NCBI RefSeq assembly: GCF_049965695.1
Contig: NZ_JBMFWB010000002.1
Span: 1 to 64,000 of the forward strand
Length of the DNA stretch: 64,000 nt
Reading direction: 5' to 3'
DNA from: Athalassotoga sp049965695
Lineage (GTDB): Bacteria; Thermotogota; Thermotogae; Mesoaciditogales; Mesoaciditogaceae
The notes beneath the pieces were generated by a model. That model ran no database searches. It had not been told where the DNA came from and saw only the letters and a program-made list of their open reading frames with translations. Shown one piece after another: positions 17,831-26,021 of the stretch. Made by a program: the position numbers and the translations under genes. Position 1 is the first letter of the stretch, and each line of letters begins with the position of its first letter.

Positions 17831-18502
17831 CTACTCGTTCTGTGTTTGTCCAAACCTAACTTTATCGTATTTTTCAATTAACACCTTACCGCCTCTTATG
17901 TAGGCTATAGCATTTTCGATAGGTTCACTTAAATGGATGACATGTTTGGCTATTTCTACGAGTTCTGGCGTCATCAACGTTGCATATATTATAGACCCTT
18001 CATCCCCTCTTGATCCAGCCCTTACAACTCCGCGTGCTTCACCTATTATGACAACGTTACCCGAAGAGATGATTTCTCCTCCATCGTTGAGATTTCCTAT
18101 AAGCATGACATCACCATCATGAACTATTGCCTGACCCGATCTTACGGTCTTTTTTATGACTTTTGTCGGGTTTAACTGGTGCATGTTATTTTCATCTTCT
18201 ACAAGGCTCAATTTTTCCTTGACGGAAATGGTATTCTGCTTTACTTTCTGATTCATCTCTCCAACGAGTATTTCTCCGACTTTAAACCCCATCTTTTCAA
18301 CAAAAGAAACTATTTCGGTTATGTCTTTTGAATATTTATCTTTATCTTTGAGCATGATGGATATTTTATCATCCTCAGAGAAAAAACCGTTCAACTGGGA
18401 AAATTTGTTTGTTACTTGAACAAAAAGATCGTCAAGATCATCGTAATCCTCAACGTAAAGCACAACTCCTCTTTTCGTCATTCTCAAGTCAACATTTCCC
18501 AT
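17831..18502 (-). CDS. minC: Septum site-determining protein MinC
   Basis: Inhibitor of FtsZ assembly acting away from mid-cell. 223 residues: an N-terminal domain (1-~100) and the C-terminal beta-helix (~115-210). The latter has the characteristic turns SGQAIVHDGDVMLIGNLNDG, GNVVIIGEARGVVRAG and IIYATLMTPELVEIA. The latter half binds MinD. MinD and MinE are encoded about 40 kb away in this window (59037-60150), so the min genes are split. It is followed after 9 bp by the AroB-like gene and preceded by the acyl carrier protein gene. Confidence 0.93.
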   Translation of the reverse strand: MGNVDLRMTKRGVVLYVEDYDDLDDLFVQVTNKFSQLNGFFSEDDKISIMLKDKDKYSKDITEIVSFVEKMGFKVGEILVGEMNQKVKQNTISVKEKLSLVEDENNMHQLNPTKVIKKTVRSGQAIVHDGDVMLIGNLNDGGEIISSGNVVIIGEARGVVRAGSRGDEGSIIYATLMTPELVEIAKHVIHLSEPIENAIAYIRGGKVLIEKYDKVRFGQTQNE

Positions 18503-18523
18503 TACCCCACCTCTTGAATTAAA

Positions 18524-18760
18524 TCATTTTTTCTTACCGTCAAGATAATGAACAACATCTCCAACCGTGACAAATTTTTCTAACTTATCATCTTCAATCT
18601 TAACACCGAATTCATCCTCAAGTGCCATGGCAAGGTCTACCACATCTAAAGAGTCAGCACCCAGATCATCTATAAAAGATGAACTTTCCGTGATTTTATC
18701 GGCTTCTACGCCGAGTTTGTCTGCAATCGTTTTTTTCACTTTTTCAAAGGTGTCTTCCAT
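18524..18760 (-). CDS. acpP: Acyl carrier protein
   Basis: Carries growing fatty acids on a 4'-phosphopantetheine arm attached to Ser37 in GADSLDVV. 78 acidic residues, typical length. The start is taken at 18760: AAAGGAGAG lies just before it, and the earlier in-frame ATG at 18778 would place that site inside the gene and overlap rbgA. It stands alone, without other fatty-acid genes, between rbgA and minC. Confidence 0.95.
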   Translation of the reverse strand: MEDTFEKVKKTIADKLGVEADKITESSSFIDDLGADSLDVVDLAMALEDEFGVKIEDDKLEKFVTVGDVVHYLDGKKK

Positions 18761-18774
18761 TTTTCTCTCTCCTT

Positions 18775-19563
18775 TCAAAAATCCTCGGGCATTTCATAAC
18801 TTATTTTACCAAATTTTTCATGTGTTATTTCTCTGTGTAAGGTCAAAAGCGTTCTGTTGATATCTAAAACCCCGCCTTTTATTATAAATCCACGTTGCAT
18901 TCCGTAACTTTCTATCCTTTTGACTATCGAATCGCCTTCACCTATTTTTTCTATCAGTTCTGGTTTTATCTTCGATAGAAGGTCAAGTTCGTAATATACC
19001 AAAGCCTCAAAATCTACCTGTTCAATGTCTATGACGTTGCAAAGACCAAGTTTTGCGTAGAGAGTCTCATTCGAAATTCTTGGATACGTTATTCCCGGTG
19101 TATCAAGCAGTTTCATTCTGTCATCTATTCTTATCCATTGAACGGACCTTGTTATACCCGGCTTATCACCTATGAGTGTTGCCCTTCTCTTTTTGATCAT
19201 GTTCACAAGCGTTGATTTACCAACGTTAGGCATGCCTACCACTAAGATGTTGACTTCATGATCAGATCTGAAAGGATCAAAGATATCGTGAATATTCTGC
19301 ATTTCTTTTATAGATCCGTAGAGTGTCTGACAATCTTTGGAAAACTTTTCAACCCATCTTTTGGTTACATCGTCTTCGGCGAGATCCGCTTTGTTAAGAA
19401 AGATCATTCGCTTTTTGTCTTTGAAATAAGGCTCCATGTCTAAAGGCCTTGTCGCCATTGGCGCACGTGCGTCAACAACTTCCACTATGCCACTGACGAG
19501 TTTTATAAGCGATTTTATAGCCCTTTTTGCTTTCTCAACATGAGACGGATACCAGACTTCCAT
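18775..19563 (-). CDS. rbgA: Ribosome biogenesis GTPase RbgA/YlqF
   Basis: Circularly permuted GTPase that helps late assembly of the 50S subunit. 262 residues from the ATG at 19563. The G4 motif NKAD precedes G1 (GMPNVGKST) and G3 (DTPG), the permuted order that defines the family. The N-terminus MEVWYPSHVEKAKR matches the usual start (WFPGHM-like), so the ATG overlapping the lepB stop (TAATG) is preferred over the in-frame codon 33 bases upstream. Position beside rplS and lepB is usual. Confidence 0.93.
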   Translation of the reverse strand: MEVWYPSHVEKAKRAIKSLIKLVSGIVEVVDARAPMATRPLDMEPYFKDKKRMIFLNKADLAEDDVTKRWVEKFSKDCQTLYGSIKEMQNIHDIFDPFRSDHEVNILVVGMPNVGKSTLVNMIKKRRATLIGDKPGITRSVQWIRIDDRMKLLDTPGITYPRISNETLYAKLGLCNVIDIEQVDFEALVYYELDLLSKIKPELIEKIGEGDSIVKRIESYGMQRGFIIKGGVLDINRTLLTLHREITHEKFGKISYEMPEDF

Positions 19564-20375
19564 TATTTCATCACTCCAAATCTGTTGAGAGGCCATATTC
19601 GTAAGAACGGGGTCCCTATCATGTTTGACATAGGCACAAATCCCCAGTATCTGCTGTCAAAGGAGTCTGTCGTGTTATCACCCATTGCAAAAAAATAGCC
19701 CGCTGGTACGTGTATCACTATATTTCCGGAAGCATCTTTTGTAACATAATTTCCCCACTTCGAAACCACAGAGTTGTAATATGTGTTATAGTCCATGTCT
19801 TCGTTGTAATAAAGCAAAAATTGATAGTCAGGGCTCGAAATGTATTTCTGCGGATTGGCAAGTTCATAGTAATAATTAGGATCGCTAAAAATCCCTACTT
19901 TGGTGTATAGATGATCTTTAAGCGCCGCCGGAATTTTGCCGTCAACTTCGACGTTGTAGAAATAGGGATGTCCTGCCGCCGGAACAAGTTGAACCGTATC
20001 TCCTCCGACCGCTACCAATCTTTTGACGTATTTCACGTGACCGGCATAATGCACAGGACTTAAGGCATCCATGAATTTATCGAATGGCCCTAACATTGCC
20101 AAAGAAGATTTATCAACAAAAGGCGTCCAAAAAACTATGATATCTCCTATTTTAAGATCTTTGTAATGCCATGATATCTGATCCACAAAGATCCTGTCTC
20201 CTGGCATTATCGTCGGAATCATGGAACCGGTAGGAACTATCATCGTATCGAGCACAAAAAGTTTTACCGGAATGACGATAAGGATGGCTATGACAATTGC
20301 CTTTATCCATTCCCATGATTCATGCTTTACCTTTTTCGAAAGATCGTTTTTTGGCTTTCTGACGTTGTTCGCCAC
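19563..20375 (-). CDS. lepB: Signal peptidase I
   Basis: Removes signal peptides on the outer face of the membrane. 270 residues from GTG at 20375, chosen because AAGGTG sits six bases upstream; GTG at 20384 is the alternative. One membrane helix (about 24-42) is followed by the nucleophile Ser51 in PTGSMIPTI and the general base Lys118 in KYVKRLVAVGGD. A long insertion (about 125-225) precedes the MGDNTTDSFDSRYWG box. Both catalytic residues are present. It follows rplS directly. Confidence 0.93.
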   Translation of the reverse strand: MANNVRKPKNDLSKKVKHESWEWIKAIVIAILIVIPVKLFVLDTMIVPTGSMIPTIMPGDRIFVDQISWHYKDLKIGDIIVFWTPFVDKSSLAMLGPFDKFMDALSPVHYAGHVKYVKRLVAVGGDTVQLVPAAGHPYFYNVEVDGKIPAALKDHLYTKVGIFSDPNYYYELANPQKYISSPDYQFLLYYNEDMDYNTYYNSVVSKWGNYVTKDASGNIVIHVPAGYFFAMGDNTTDSFDSRYWGFVPMSNMIGTPFLRIWPLNRFGVMK

Positions 20376-20385
20376 TTTCAGCACC

Positions 20386-20745
20386 TTAAGCGTTTGGCAA
20401 CTGGCGTTTTTCTTTCATTCTTGCTTTCTTCCCCTTCAACGCTCTTATGTAGTAAAGTTTAGCGCGCCTTATTTTGTTGTGTCTTACAACGGAAATTTCT
20501 TTTATTGAAGGTGTGTTGAAAGGAAAAATTCTTTCAACGCCAATGGCATTATGAGATATTTTCCTGACGGTAAAAGTACGCCCACCCGAAGATCCGGACA
20601 TGGCTATAACCGTTCCTTCAAAAATTTGACCTCTTTCTTTTCCACCTTCAACAACAGAGGTGGTAACTTTCACAACATCTCCAATGGATATCTTTGGAAA
20701 TTCTTTTCTATCTGGCATTTCAATCGCCCTTATGAGTTGATCCAT
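20386..20745 (-). CDS. rplS: 50S ribosomal protein L19
   Basis: 119 residues. Clear L19 pattern: FPKISIGDVVKV, EGGKERGQIFEGTVIA, GRTFTVRKIS, GVERIFPFNTPSI, then a basic C-terminus (RRAKLYYIRALKGKKAR). It lies at the 30S-50S interface. GGAGGCAG precedes the ATG. Its position after trmD and the TM1570-type methyltransferase gene matches Thermotogota order. Confidence 0.97.
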   Translation of the reverse strand: MDQLIRAIEMPDRKEFPKISIGDVVKVTTSVVEGGKERGQIFEGTVIAMSGSSGGRTFTVRKISHNAIGVERIFPFNTPSIKEISVVRHNKIRRAKLYYIRALKGKKARMKEKRQLPNA

Positions 20746-20747
20746 TT

Positions 20748-21329
20748 TTAACTGCCTCCTTTTTGTACAAATTCTCCTATAACCCTATCTAAGGTTATCG
20801 CAACCGCTGATCTGACTGAAAGATGGTTGTAATCAGAATGTCCTCTGATTGATTCAAGAGACACATCGCAAGTTTCAAGAATTTCTTTTGGCATTCCTTG
20901 TCCTGTTCCAAAAAGAAACAAAATAGGCCTTTCTTCTCTTAAAACCATTTCTTTCATCTCATCGTAGGGAACCATGTTGGATCTTTTTTTTGCCGATGTA
21001 AAAACTTTTATCGGGCTGATTCCCTCTGCTTTTGTTATATCTTCGATCAGATCTTCGTAATAAGAAACCATTTTTACAAGTTCCAATGCTTCATACCTTG
21101 ACGCATTGTAATTCTTGCCAAAATCGCTTCCCCAGAAATTCAAAACCCTTGTCACTATTTGCTTTTGAACGGGAAGGTTGTTAACAACGTAATACCTTTT
21201 GATCATGTAAGTTCTGCAAGTTCTCGCGATATCATGAACATCCATGTTGACAACCGCTGTGGTTAAAATCCTTCCATCTTTACCTGTTATCGGGTAATGC
21301 AAAACAGCCACGTATATTTTGTTCAACAT
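20748..21329 (-). CDS. RNA methyltransferase of the TM1570 / SpoU-like family
   Basis: 193 residues. Predicted SAM-dependent RNA methyltransferase of the trefoil-knot type (PF09936 family as I know it). Visible hallmarks: IYVAVLHYPITGKDGRILTT, NMDVHDIARTCRTYMI, the PILFLFGTGQGMPKEI block and the C-terminal RSAVAITLDRVIGEF. The RNA target is not known to me. Its ATG overlaps the trmD stop by 7 bp, and the same trmD neighbour is found in Thermotoga (TM1569-TM1570), supporting the phylum call. Confidence 0.82.
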   Translation of the reverse strand: MLNKIYVAVLHYPITGKDGRILTTAVVNMDVHDIARTCRTYMIKRYYVVNNLPVQKQIVTRVLNFWGSDFGKNYNASRYEALELVKMVSYYEDLIEDITKAEGISPIKVFTSAKKRSNMVPYDEMKEMVLREERPILFLFGTGQGMPKEILETCDVSLESIRGHSDYNHLSVRSAVAITLDRVIGEFVQKGGS

Positions 21330-22060
21330 TCTTTTTTCTCTCTGAGAAGTGCTATTATGGCGGCCTTTTCTTCAATACTTAAATCTCTTTTGAGAAAAAG
21401 GTCTGGCCTTTTTTCGATGGTCCTTTTTATGGCATCTTTAAGGAGATATTTGCCTATCTTGGCGTGATCTCCAGATCTAAGCACTTCTGGTACATCCATA
21501 TCCCTGTAAGATTGGGGCCTTGTGTAATTCGCATGATCGAGAAGACCTGAAAAAAAAGAATCATTTTCAACCGAAACCTCTTTGCCCACAACACCAGGTA
21601 TCATTCTTGCCATAGCCTCAACGAAGACCATCGTGATCGTTTCTCCTCCGCTTATAACAAAATCACCTATCGATATCTCCTCATCCACGATGGACATGAT
21701 CCTTTCATCCACTCCTTCATACCTTCCGCAAATGAACATCACATCATCTTTTTGTGATAATTCGAAGGCTTTAGATTGATCAAATGTTTCTCCCTGCGGA
21801 GAGGGATAAACTATCCATGGCCTTTGATGGCTTTTTAAGTATTCATCGAACATTTCAAAAACAGGCTCAACCTTCATAACCATTCCGATGCCAGTTCCAT
21901 ACGCGTAATCATCTGTCGTTTTGTGCAAGTCATGGGCATAATTTCTTAGATTTATGACGTCAAAATTGATCTTACCCGTTTTTATGGCTCTTCCGACTAT
22001 GCCGTATTCTTTGAACTGATCGAAAAGTTCTGGAATGGTCGTTACGACTTCGATGTTCAA
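21323..22060 (-). CDS. trmD: tRNA (guanine-N1)-methyltransferase TrmD
   Basis: Makes m1G37 in tRNAs, which keeps the reading frame. 245 residues, with YGIVGRAIK, the long TTDDYAYGTGIGMVMKVEP block, FICGRYEGVDERI and the knot segment EISIGDFVISGGETITMVF. The start is TTG at 22060 with GGAGTGG upstream, just after the rimM stop. Family usual length 230-250. Confidence 0.96.
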   Translation of the reverse strand: MNIEVVTTIPELFDQFKEYGIVGRAIKTGKINFDVINLRNYAHDLHKTTDDYAYGTGIGMVMKVEPVFEMFDEYLKSHQRPWIVYPSPQGETFDQSKAFELSQKDDVMFICGRYEGVDERIMSIVDEEISIGDFVISGGETITMVFVEAMARMIPGVVGKEVSVENDSFFSGLLDHANYTRPQSYRDMDVPEVLRSGDHAKIGKYLLKDAIKRTIEKRPDLFLKRDLSIEEKAAIIALLREKKEC

Positions 22061-22558
22061 TCAAAACCACTCCATTTTTTTGACAACTATTTCGTTATTT
22101 TCAACATCGATCTTCACGATGTAATCTTTTATCACAGGTATGAGCACTTCGTCGTCTCCAACGACAAGCACATCATTTGATCCTGTCTGAATTACATCTT
22201 TAACCATCCCGACTTTTGATCCGTCTTCGTAATAGACAAAAGCATCGATAAGTTGGTAAAAGTAATATTCATCCTTTTTCAAAGCGGGTAAATCCGTTTC
22301 GTTGATGTACACCATCTGCCCTGCGATTTTTTTTGCTTTTTCGGCAGAGTCGAATCCTAAAAGGCCCATTACGTGATGGTTATTCATCTTAGTCACAAAA
22401 TTTATCTTTACTTTGATAACCCTTTTCGAATTCTGCCCTATCCATACATCTCGATCCACAAAACTTGCAAGGTCGCGATCTTCAACGTAAGAATAAAATT
22501 TTACCTTACCATCCAAACCAAAGATCGAAAAAATTTTACCTATTGCGACAAGGTTCAT
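22061..22558 (-). CDS. rimM: Ribosome maturation factor RimM
   Basis: 165 residues that help mature the 30S head together with S19. The N-terminal RimM barrel starts VAIGKIFSIFGLDGKVKFYS (usual GxHGxxGxVK form). The C-terminal PRC barrel holds the YYFYQLIDAFVYYEDG and VLIPVIKDYIVKID stretches. It overlaps the KH gene by 4 bp and is followed by trmD, the classical order. Confidence 0.94.
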   Translation of the reverse strand: MNLVAIGKIFSIFGLDGKVKFYSYVEDRDLASFVDRDVWIGQNSKRVIKVKINFVTKMNNHHVMGLLGFDSAEKAKKIAGQMVYINETDLPALKKDEYYFYQLIDAFVYYEDGSKVGMVKDVIQTGSNDVLVVGDDEVLIPVIKDYIVKIDVENNEIVVKKMEWF

Positions 22559-22788
22559 CTGATCACCTTTAATTCAAAATCGCCTTCGCCATTTTTCAAA
22601 GATCTTAACGTTAAGTCTATTGATTTTATAGTTCGACCATCTTTACCTATGATTTGACCGATGTCATCATCCGAAGCAAATATCTCGTATATGATCTTTT
22701 TGCCTTCAAATTTTTCTTGAACTCTTACCAATTCAGGATCTTTACAAATAGATTTTACTACAAATTCAAGTGGTTCTTTGATGTCCAC
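22555..22788 (-). CDS. khpA: KH-domain RNA-binding protein KhpA
   Basis: 77 residues forming one KH domain with the GxxG loop as IIGKDGRTIKSI. Such proteins (YlqC/KhpA) bind RNA, often as a pair with KhpB, and are linked with cell elongation and division in Gram-positives. It sits between rpsP and rimM, the usual place. Confidence 0.93.
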   Translation of the reverse strand: MDIKEPLEFVVKSICKDPELVRVQEKFEGKKIIYEIFASDDDIGQIIGKDGRTIKSIDLTLRSLKNGEGDFELKVIR

Positions 22789-22791
22789 AAT

Positions 22792-23070
22792 TCATTCCTT
22801 CACTTTCGCAAAGCGTTTTTCATGATACGTCTTCATGATCCCATTCTTCGAGAGTAAGGATTTAACGGTTTCTGTTGGTTGTGCTCCACATTGCAACCAA
22901 TAAAGTGCCCTTTCGTCATCTATTTTGATTTCGAATGGCGATTTCATGGGGTTGTAATACCCCAGAGATTCTATGTAAGCACCATCCCTTGTTTTCGAAG
23001 ATTCGACGACGATAATTCTGTAAAAAGGTTGACCTCTTTTGCCCATCCTCGTGAGTTTGATCTTAACCAT
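22792..23070 (-). CDS. rpsP: 30S ribosomal protein S16
   Basis: 92 residues starting MVKIKLTRMGKRGQPFYRII, a standard S16 opening, then VVESSKTRDGAYIESLGYYNP and ALYWLQCGAQPTETVKSLL. AAGGAGGTG precedes the ATG. Second gene of the ffh cluster. Confidence 0.97.
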   Translation of the reverse strand: MVKIKLTRMGKRGQPFYRIIVVESSKTRDGAYIESLGYYNPMKSPFEIKIDDERALYWLQCGAQPTETVKSLLSKNGIMKTYHEKRFAKVKE

Positions 23071-23085
23071 CTTGCACCTCCTTGT

Positions 23086-24408
23086 TCATTTCATCTGAAA
23101 TGGAAATTTTCCGATTTTACCTTTTTTATCCATTTTATTAAAACTCTTGATCATTTTTTTCATTTCATCGTAATTTTTCATCAATTTGTTTACCTCTGAA
23201 ATTGGTCTGCCGCTTCCACGTGCTATTCTTTCTTTCCTTGAGAAATTCATGATCTCGGGATTGCTTCTTTCTTTTTTTGTCATTGAATTTATGATGGCTT
23301 CAACATGTCTAACCTGTTCGTCGTCAATTTTTAAATCCTTCATGTTTTGGGCGCCAGGTATCATTTCAAGTATCGAAGAAAGGGATCCCATCTTTTTTAT
23401 CTGGTGAAGTTGATCAAGAAAATCATCGAATGTAAATTGCGCTTTTTTAAGCCTTTTTTCCATTTCCTCCATTTTTTTGCTGTCGAGGTCTTCTTGAACT
23501 TTTTCGACAAGCGATACTATGTCTCCCATTCCAAGAATTCTCGATACAATTCTATCCGGATAAAACAGATCAAACTGATCTAATTTTTCTCCCATACTTG
23601 AAAATTTTATCGGTTTTCCGGTTACATACTTCGTTGACAACGCTATACCGCCTCTCGCATCTCCGTCAAGTTTTGTCAGTATAAAACCGGTTAAAGAAAG
23701 ACGTTTATCAAATTCAACGGCAGCATTTACGACATCTTGGCCAGCCATTGAATCAAGTGCCATGAGGATCTCGTCTGGTTTGACGATTTCTGTTATCGCT
23801 TCGGCCTCTTTCATCATTTCTTCATCTATTTGAAGCCTTCCTGCCGTATCAACTATCAGTACGTCGGCTCCTTTTTTGATCGAAAAGTCGAAAGCCTCTT
23901 TTGCTATCTTGTAAGGATCTTTTCTGTCTCCTGAAAAAACCGGCACATCTATGCTTTTACCCAGAGTCTCGAGTTGATCGATAGCCGCTGGTCTATGAAC
24001 GTCATCGGCGACAAGTACGGGTGTTCTACCGTTCTTTTTTTTAAGCCACAAAGCAAGTTTGGCCGCGGCAGTAGTTTTTCCACTCCCCTGGAGTCCTGCA
24101 ATCAATATGACAGCCGGCCTTGAATGCAAATCAAGGGACGGTTGATCGCCAAAAAGATTCAACAATTCATCATTCACGATCTTGATGAATTGTTGATCTG
24201 GCGATATACTTTGGATTACCTTTTCTCCAATCGCACGCTGAGAAATTTTTTCCGTCAAATCTTTGACGACTTTATAATTGACATCTGCTTCGAGCAAAGA
24301 AAGTTTAACTTGCTTGACGGCATCCTGAATGTTGTTTTCGGTTATCTTTCCTTTGCCTCTTAAAATTTTAAACGCTTCTGTCAACTTACCCTGTAAACTT
24401 TCGAACAT
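23086..24408 (-). CDS. ffh: Signal recognition particle protein Ffh
   Basis: SRP GTPase that delivers membrane proteins to the Sec system. 440 residues: N domain (1-~85), G domain with GLQGSGKTTAAAKLA, DTAGRLQID and TKLDGDARGG, then the Met-rich M domain from about 300 on. The C-terminal part includes RIARGSGRPISEVNKLM, which contacts SRP RNA. First gene of a minus-strand run to comEA, with its own promoter in the 88-bp gap upstream. No 4.5S RNA gene was found in the window. Confidence 0.97.
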   Translation of the reverse strand: MFESLQGKLTEAFKILRGKGKITENNIQDAVKQVKLSLLEADVNYKVVKDLTEKISQRAIGEKVIQSISPDQQFIKIVNDELLNLFGDQPSLDLHSRPAVILIAGLQGSGKTTAAAKLALWLKKKNGRTPVLVADDVHRPAAIDQLETLGKSIDVPVFSGDRKDPYKIAKEAFDFSIKKGADVLIVDTAGRLQIDEEMMKEAEAITEIVKPDEILMALDSMAGQDVVNAAVEFDKRLSLTGFILTKLDGDARGGIALSTKYVTGKPIKFSSMGEKLDQFDLFYPDRIVSRILGMGDIVSLVEKVQEDLDSKKMEEMEKRLKKAQFTFDDFLDQLHQIKKMGSLSSILEMIPGAQNMKDLKIDDEQVRHVEAIINSMTKKERSNPEIMNFSRKERIARGSGRPISEVNKLMKNYDEMKKMIKSFNKMDKKGKIGKFPFQMK

Positions 24409-24426
24409 TTACACACCTCTGGGGTA

Positions 24427-24456
24427 AGTATACTCTACGGATGCCTCTCAAGTCAA
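24427..24456 (-). promoter_or_regulatory. Promoter of the ffh cluster
   Basis: Read on the minus strand, TTGACT (24456-24451) and TATACT (24432-24427) are separated by 18 bp, 18 bases before the ffh ATG. It separates the ffh run from the ctpA gene upstream; no clear terminator hairpin is seen between ctpA and ffh. Confidence 0.7.
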
Positions 24457-24496
24457 TTAAGAAAAATGAAACAATTTGTGAATGAAGAAAGAAGAG

Positions 24497-25750
24497 TTAC
24501 TTTAAATCCTTTGGGAATGTCACTCCGGCTTTTATCTCACCTACCAGTATTTCAACTGCTTTTTGGAATTGAGGATCTGACAAATTTATCTTTGCTGTAC
24601 TTTGAGTGGACATAACCACACTCTGTATAAGTTGCTTGTAACTTTCCGCTTCCGTTGGCGTTGCACCGGATGAGACGACATAATCAGGTTCAATTCCCTT
24701 TAAATTTATATCCTGACCGTTTGGGGTAAAGTAATGATCTGTGACTAACAGGAGCAAACCTCCGTTGCTCAATTGAAATTCAGTCTGGACGGCTGCCTTT
24801 CCAAATGTTCTTTCACCGACGAGCACACCGATATCGTTATCTCTCAAGGCTGCCGATACTATTTCGGAAGAAGAAGCGGATCCATTGTTAACAAGCACAA
24901 CAACTGGAATTTTAGGATCAAGTCCTCCGGCAGATTTAAATGGGTATTCGTATCCGTTTTTGTCTCTCATGGTAATTATAAGTTTACCTTGTGGGAGAAA
25001 TTGGCTTGCAACGTCTAAAGCAGCGGTGAACAAACCTCCCGGATCATCCCGTAAGTCTAAAATTAAACCTTGAATATGCTGATTTAAAAGGGCTGCAAAA
25101 GCACTGTTGAAATCACTTGATGTTGTTTCGCTGAAATTCGTTATACGGATGTAACCGATTTTAGTTCCCGAGGCTTCAAACGTAGTTGACTTTACGGTTT
25201 TGAGTTCTATTATGGATCTTTTCAACATCAAAGTCATCGTTGCTTTATCAGAAGGCCTGTAAAGTTGAATTGTCACGGTCGATCCTGGTGTACCGCGCAA
25301 GGCATCCACGGCTTTAACGTAACCAAGTGCTTTAACACTTGTACCATCTATTGATGTTATGAGATCTCCGCTCTTTATGCCAGCCTTTTCTGCGGGTGAA
25401 TCATACATTGGACTTATAACCTCGATAGCGTTACTCGTGGCGTTAAATGTCACTTCCGTACCTATGCCTCCGTACTGAGAAGAGGTTTGAATGCTGAATT
25501 CCTTTGCCTCGCTTGGAGAAAAATAGTAAGTAAAATGACCTCCGAGATTTGCTATTATTGCTTCTATTGCGGCATCTTGAAGTTTTTCAAAGTCAACTGA
25601 TGATTCGTTGTAATAATAGGTTTTTATCAATTTAAGCACTTGACTTACGGTATCTGAGTTTGATTGTGCCAAATTCTCTGTGGCCCATGCAGCACTTACT
25701 ATGGCGGCAATCAAAAAGAAAGAAACGATGATTTTTTGAAATTTTCTCAT
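24497..25750 (-). CDS. ctpA: C-terminal processing peptidase (S41, CtpA type)
   Basis: 417 residues. An N-terminal signal anchor (about 5-24) places it outside the cytoplasm. A PDZ domain spans about 95-180 (GIGTEV, SPAEKAGIKSGDLITSIDG), followed by the S41 core with LDLRDDPGGL, the nucleophile motif GSASSSEI at 290-297 and the partner Lys318 in FGKAAVQ. It trims proteins from their C-terminal ends, and a role in envelope quality control or wall enzyme turnover is usual. It follows the CsoR-like gene by 13 bp with a good ribosome binding site (AAAGGAG). Confidence 0.93.
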   Translation of the reverse strand: MRKFQKIIVSFFLIAAIVSAAWATENLAQSNSDTVSQVLKLIKTYYYNESSVDFEKLQDAAIEAIIANLGGHFTYYFSPSEAKEFSIQTSSQYGGIGTEVTFNATSNAIEVISPMYDSPAEKAGIKSGDLITSIDGTSVKALGYVKAVDALRGTPGSTVTIQLYRPSDKATMTLMLKRSIIELKTVKSTTFEASGTKIGYIRITNFSETTSSDFNSAFAALLNQHIQGLILDLRDDPGGLFTAALDVASQFLPQGKLIITMRDKNGYEYPFKSAGGLDPKIPVVVLVNNGSASSSEIVSAALRDNDIGVLVGERTFGKAAVQTEFQLSNGGLLLLVTDHYFTPNGQDINLKGIEPDYVVSSGATPTEAESYKQLIQSVVMSTQSTAKINLSDPQFQKAVEILVGEIKAGVTFPKDLK

Positions 25751-25763
25751 TTACTTTCTCCTT

Positions 25764-26021
25764 TCAACGATATTTGAAGATTGCCTTCAAAAGTGATTCA
25801 AGTTTTTCATTTCCGGTTGAAGAAAAATCTCTTAAACAATCGTAAGTATAATCTTTTGTGAGTATCCTTCCCACAGAATCAAGGGCAGACTTTATGGCCG
25901 AAATTTCAAGCAAAATGTCCGGACATGCCCTTTCATTCTCTACCATCGATTGAATGCCCCTTACCTGTCCTTCTATTCTTTTGAGCCTTTTTATAATTTT
26001 TTCCCTTTCCATCTTTTCCAT
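25764..26021 (-). CDS. CsoR/FrmR-family repressor with Cys-Tyr-Cys site (CstR-like?)
   Basis: 85-residue all-helical DNA-binding protein of the CsoR/RcnR/FrmR family (KRLKRIEGQVRGI in helix 1). Copper sensors of this family use Cys-His-Cys. Here the two cysteines are present at the proper spacing (C33 and C62, 29 apart), but the His position is Tyr58. Loss of the His with both Cys kept is what persulfide sensors of the CstR type show, so a sulfur-sensing role is possible (inference). GGAGGAA precedes the ATG. The first 89 bp overlap the end of the RNase R gene in another frame. Confidence 0.82.
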   Translation of the reverse strand: MEKMEREKIIKRLKRIEGQVRGIQSMVENERACPDILLEISAIKSALDSVGRILTKDYTYDCLRDFSSTGNEKLESLLKAIFKYR

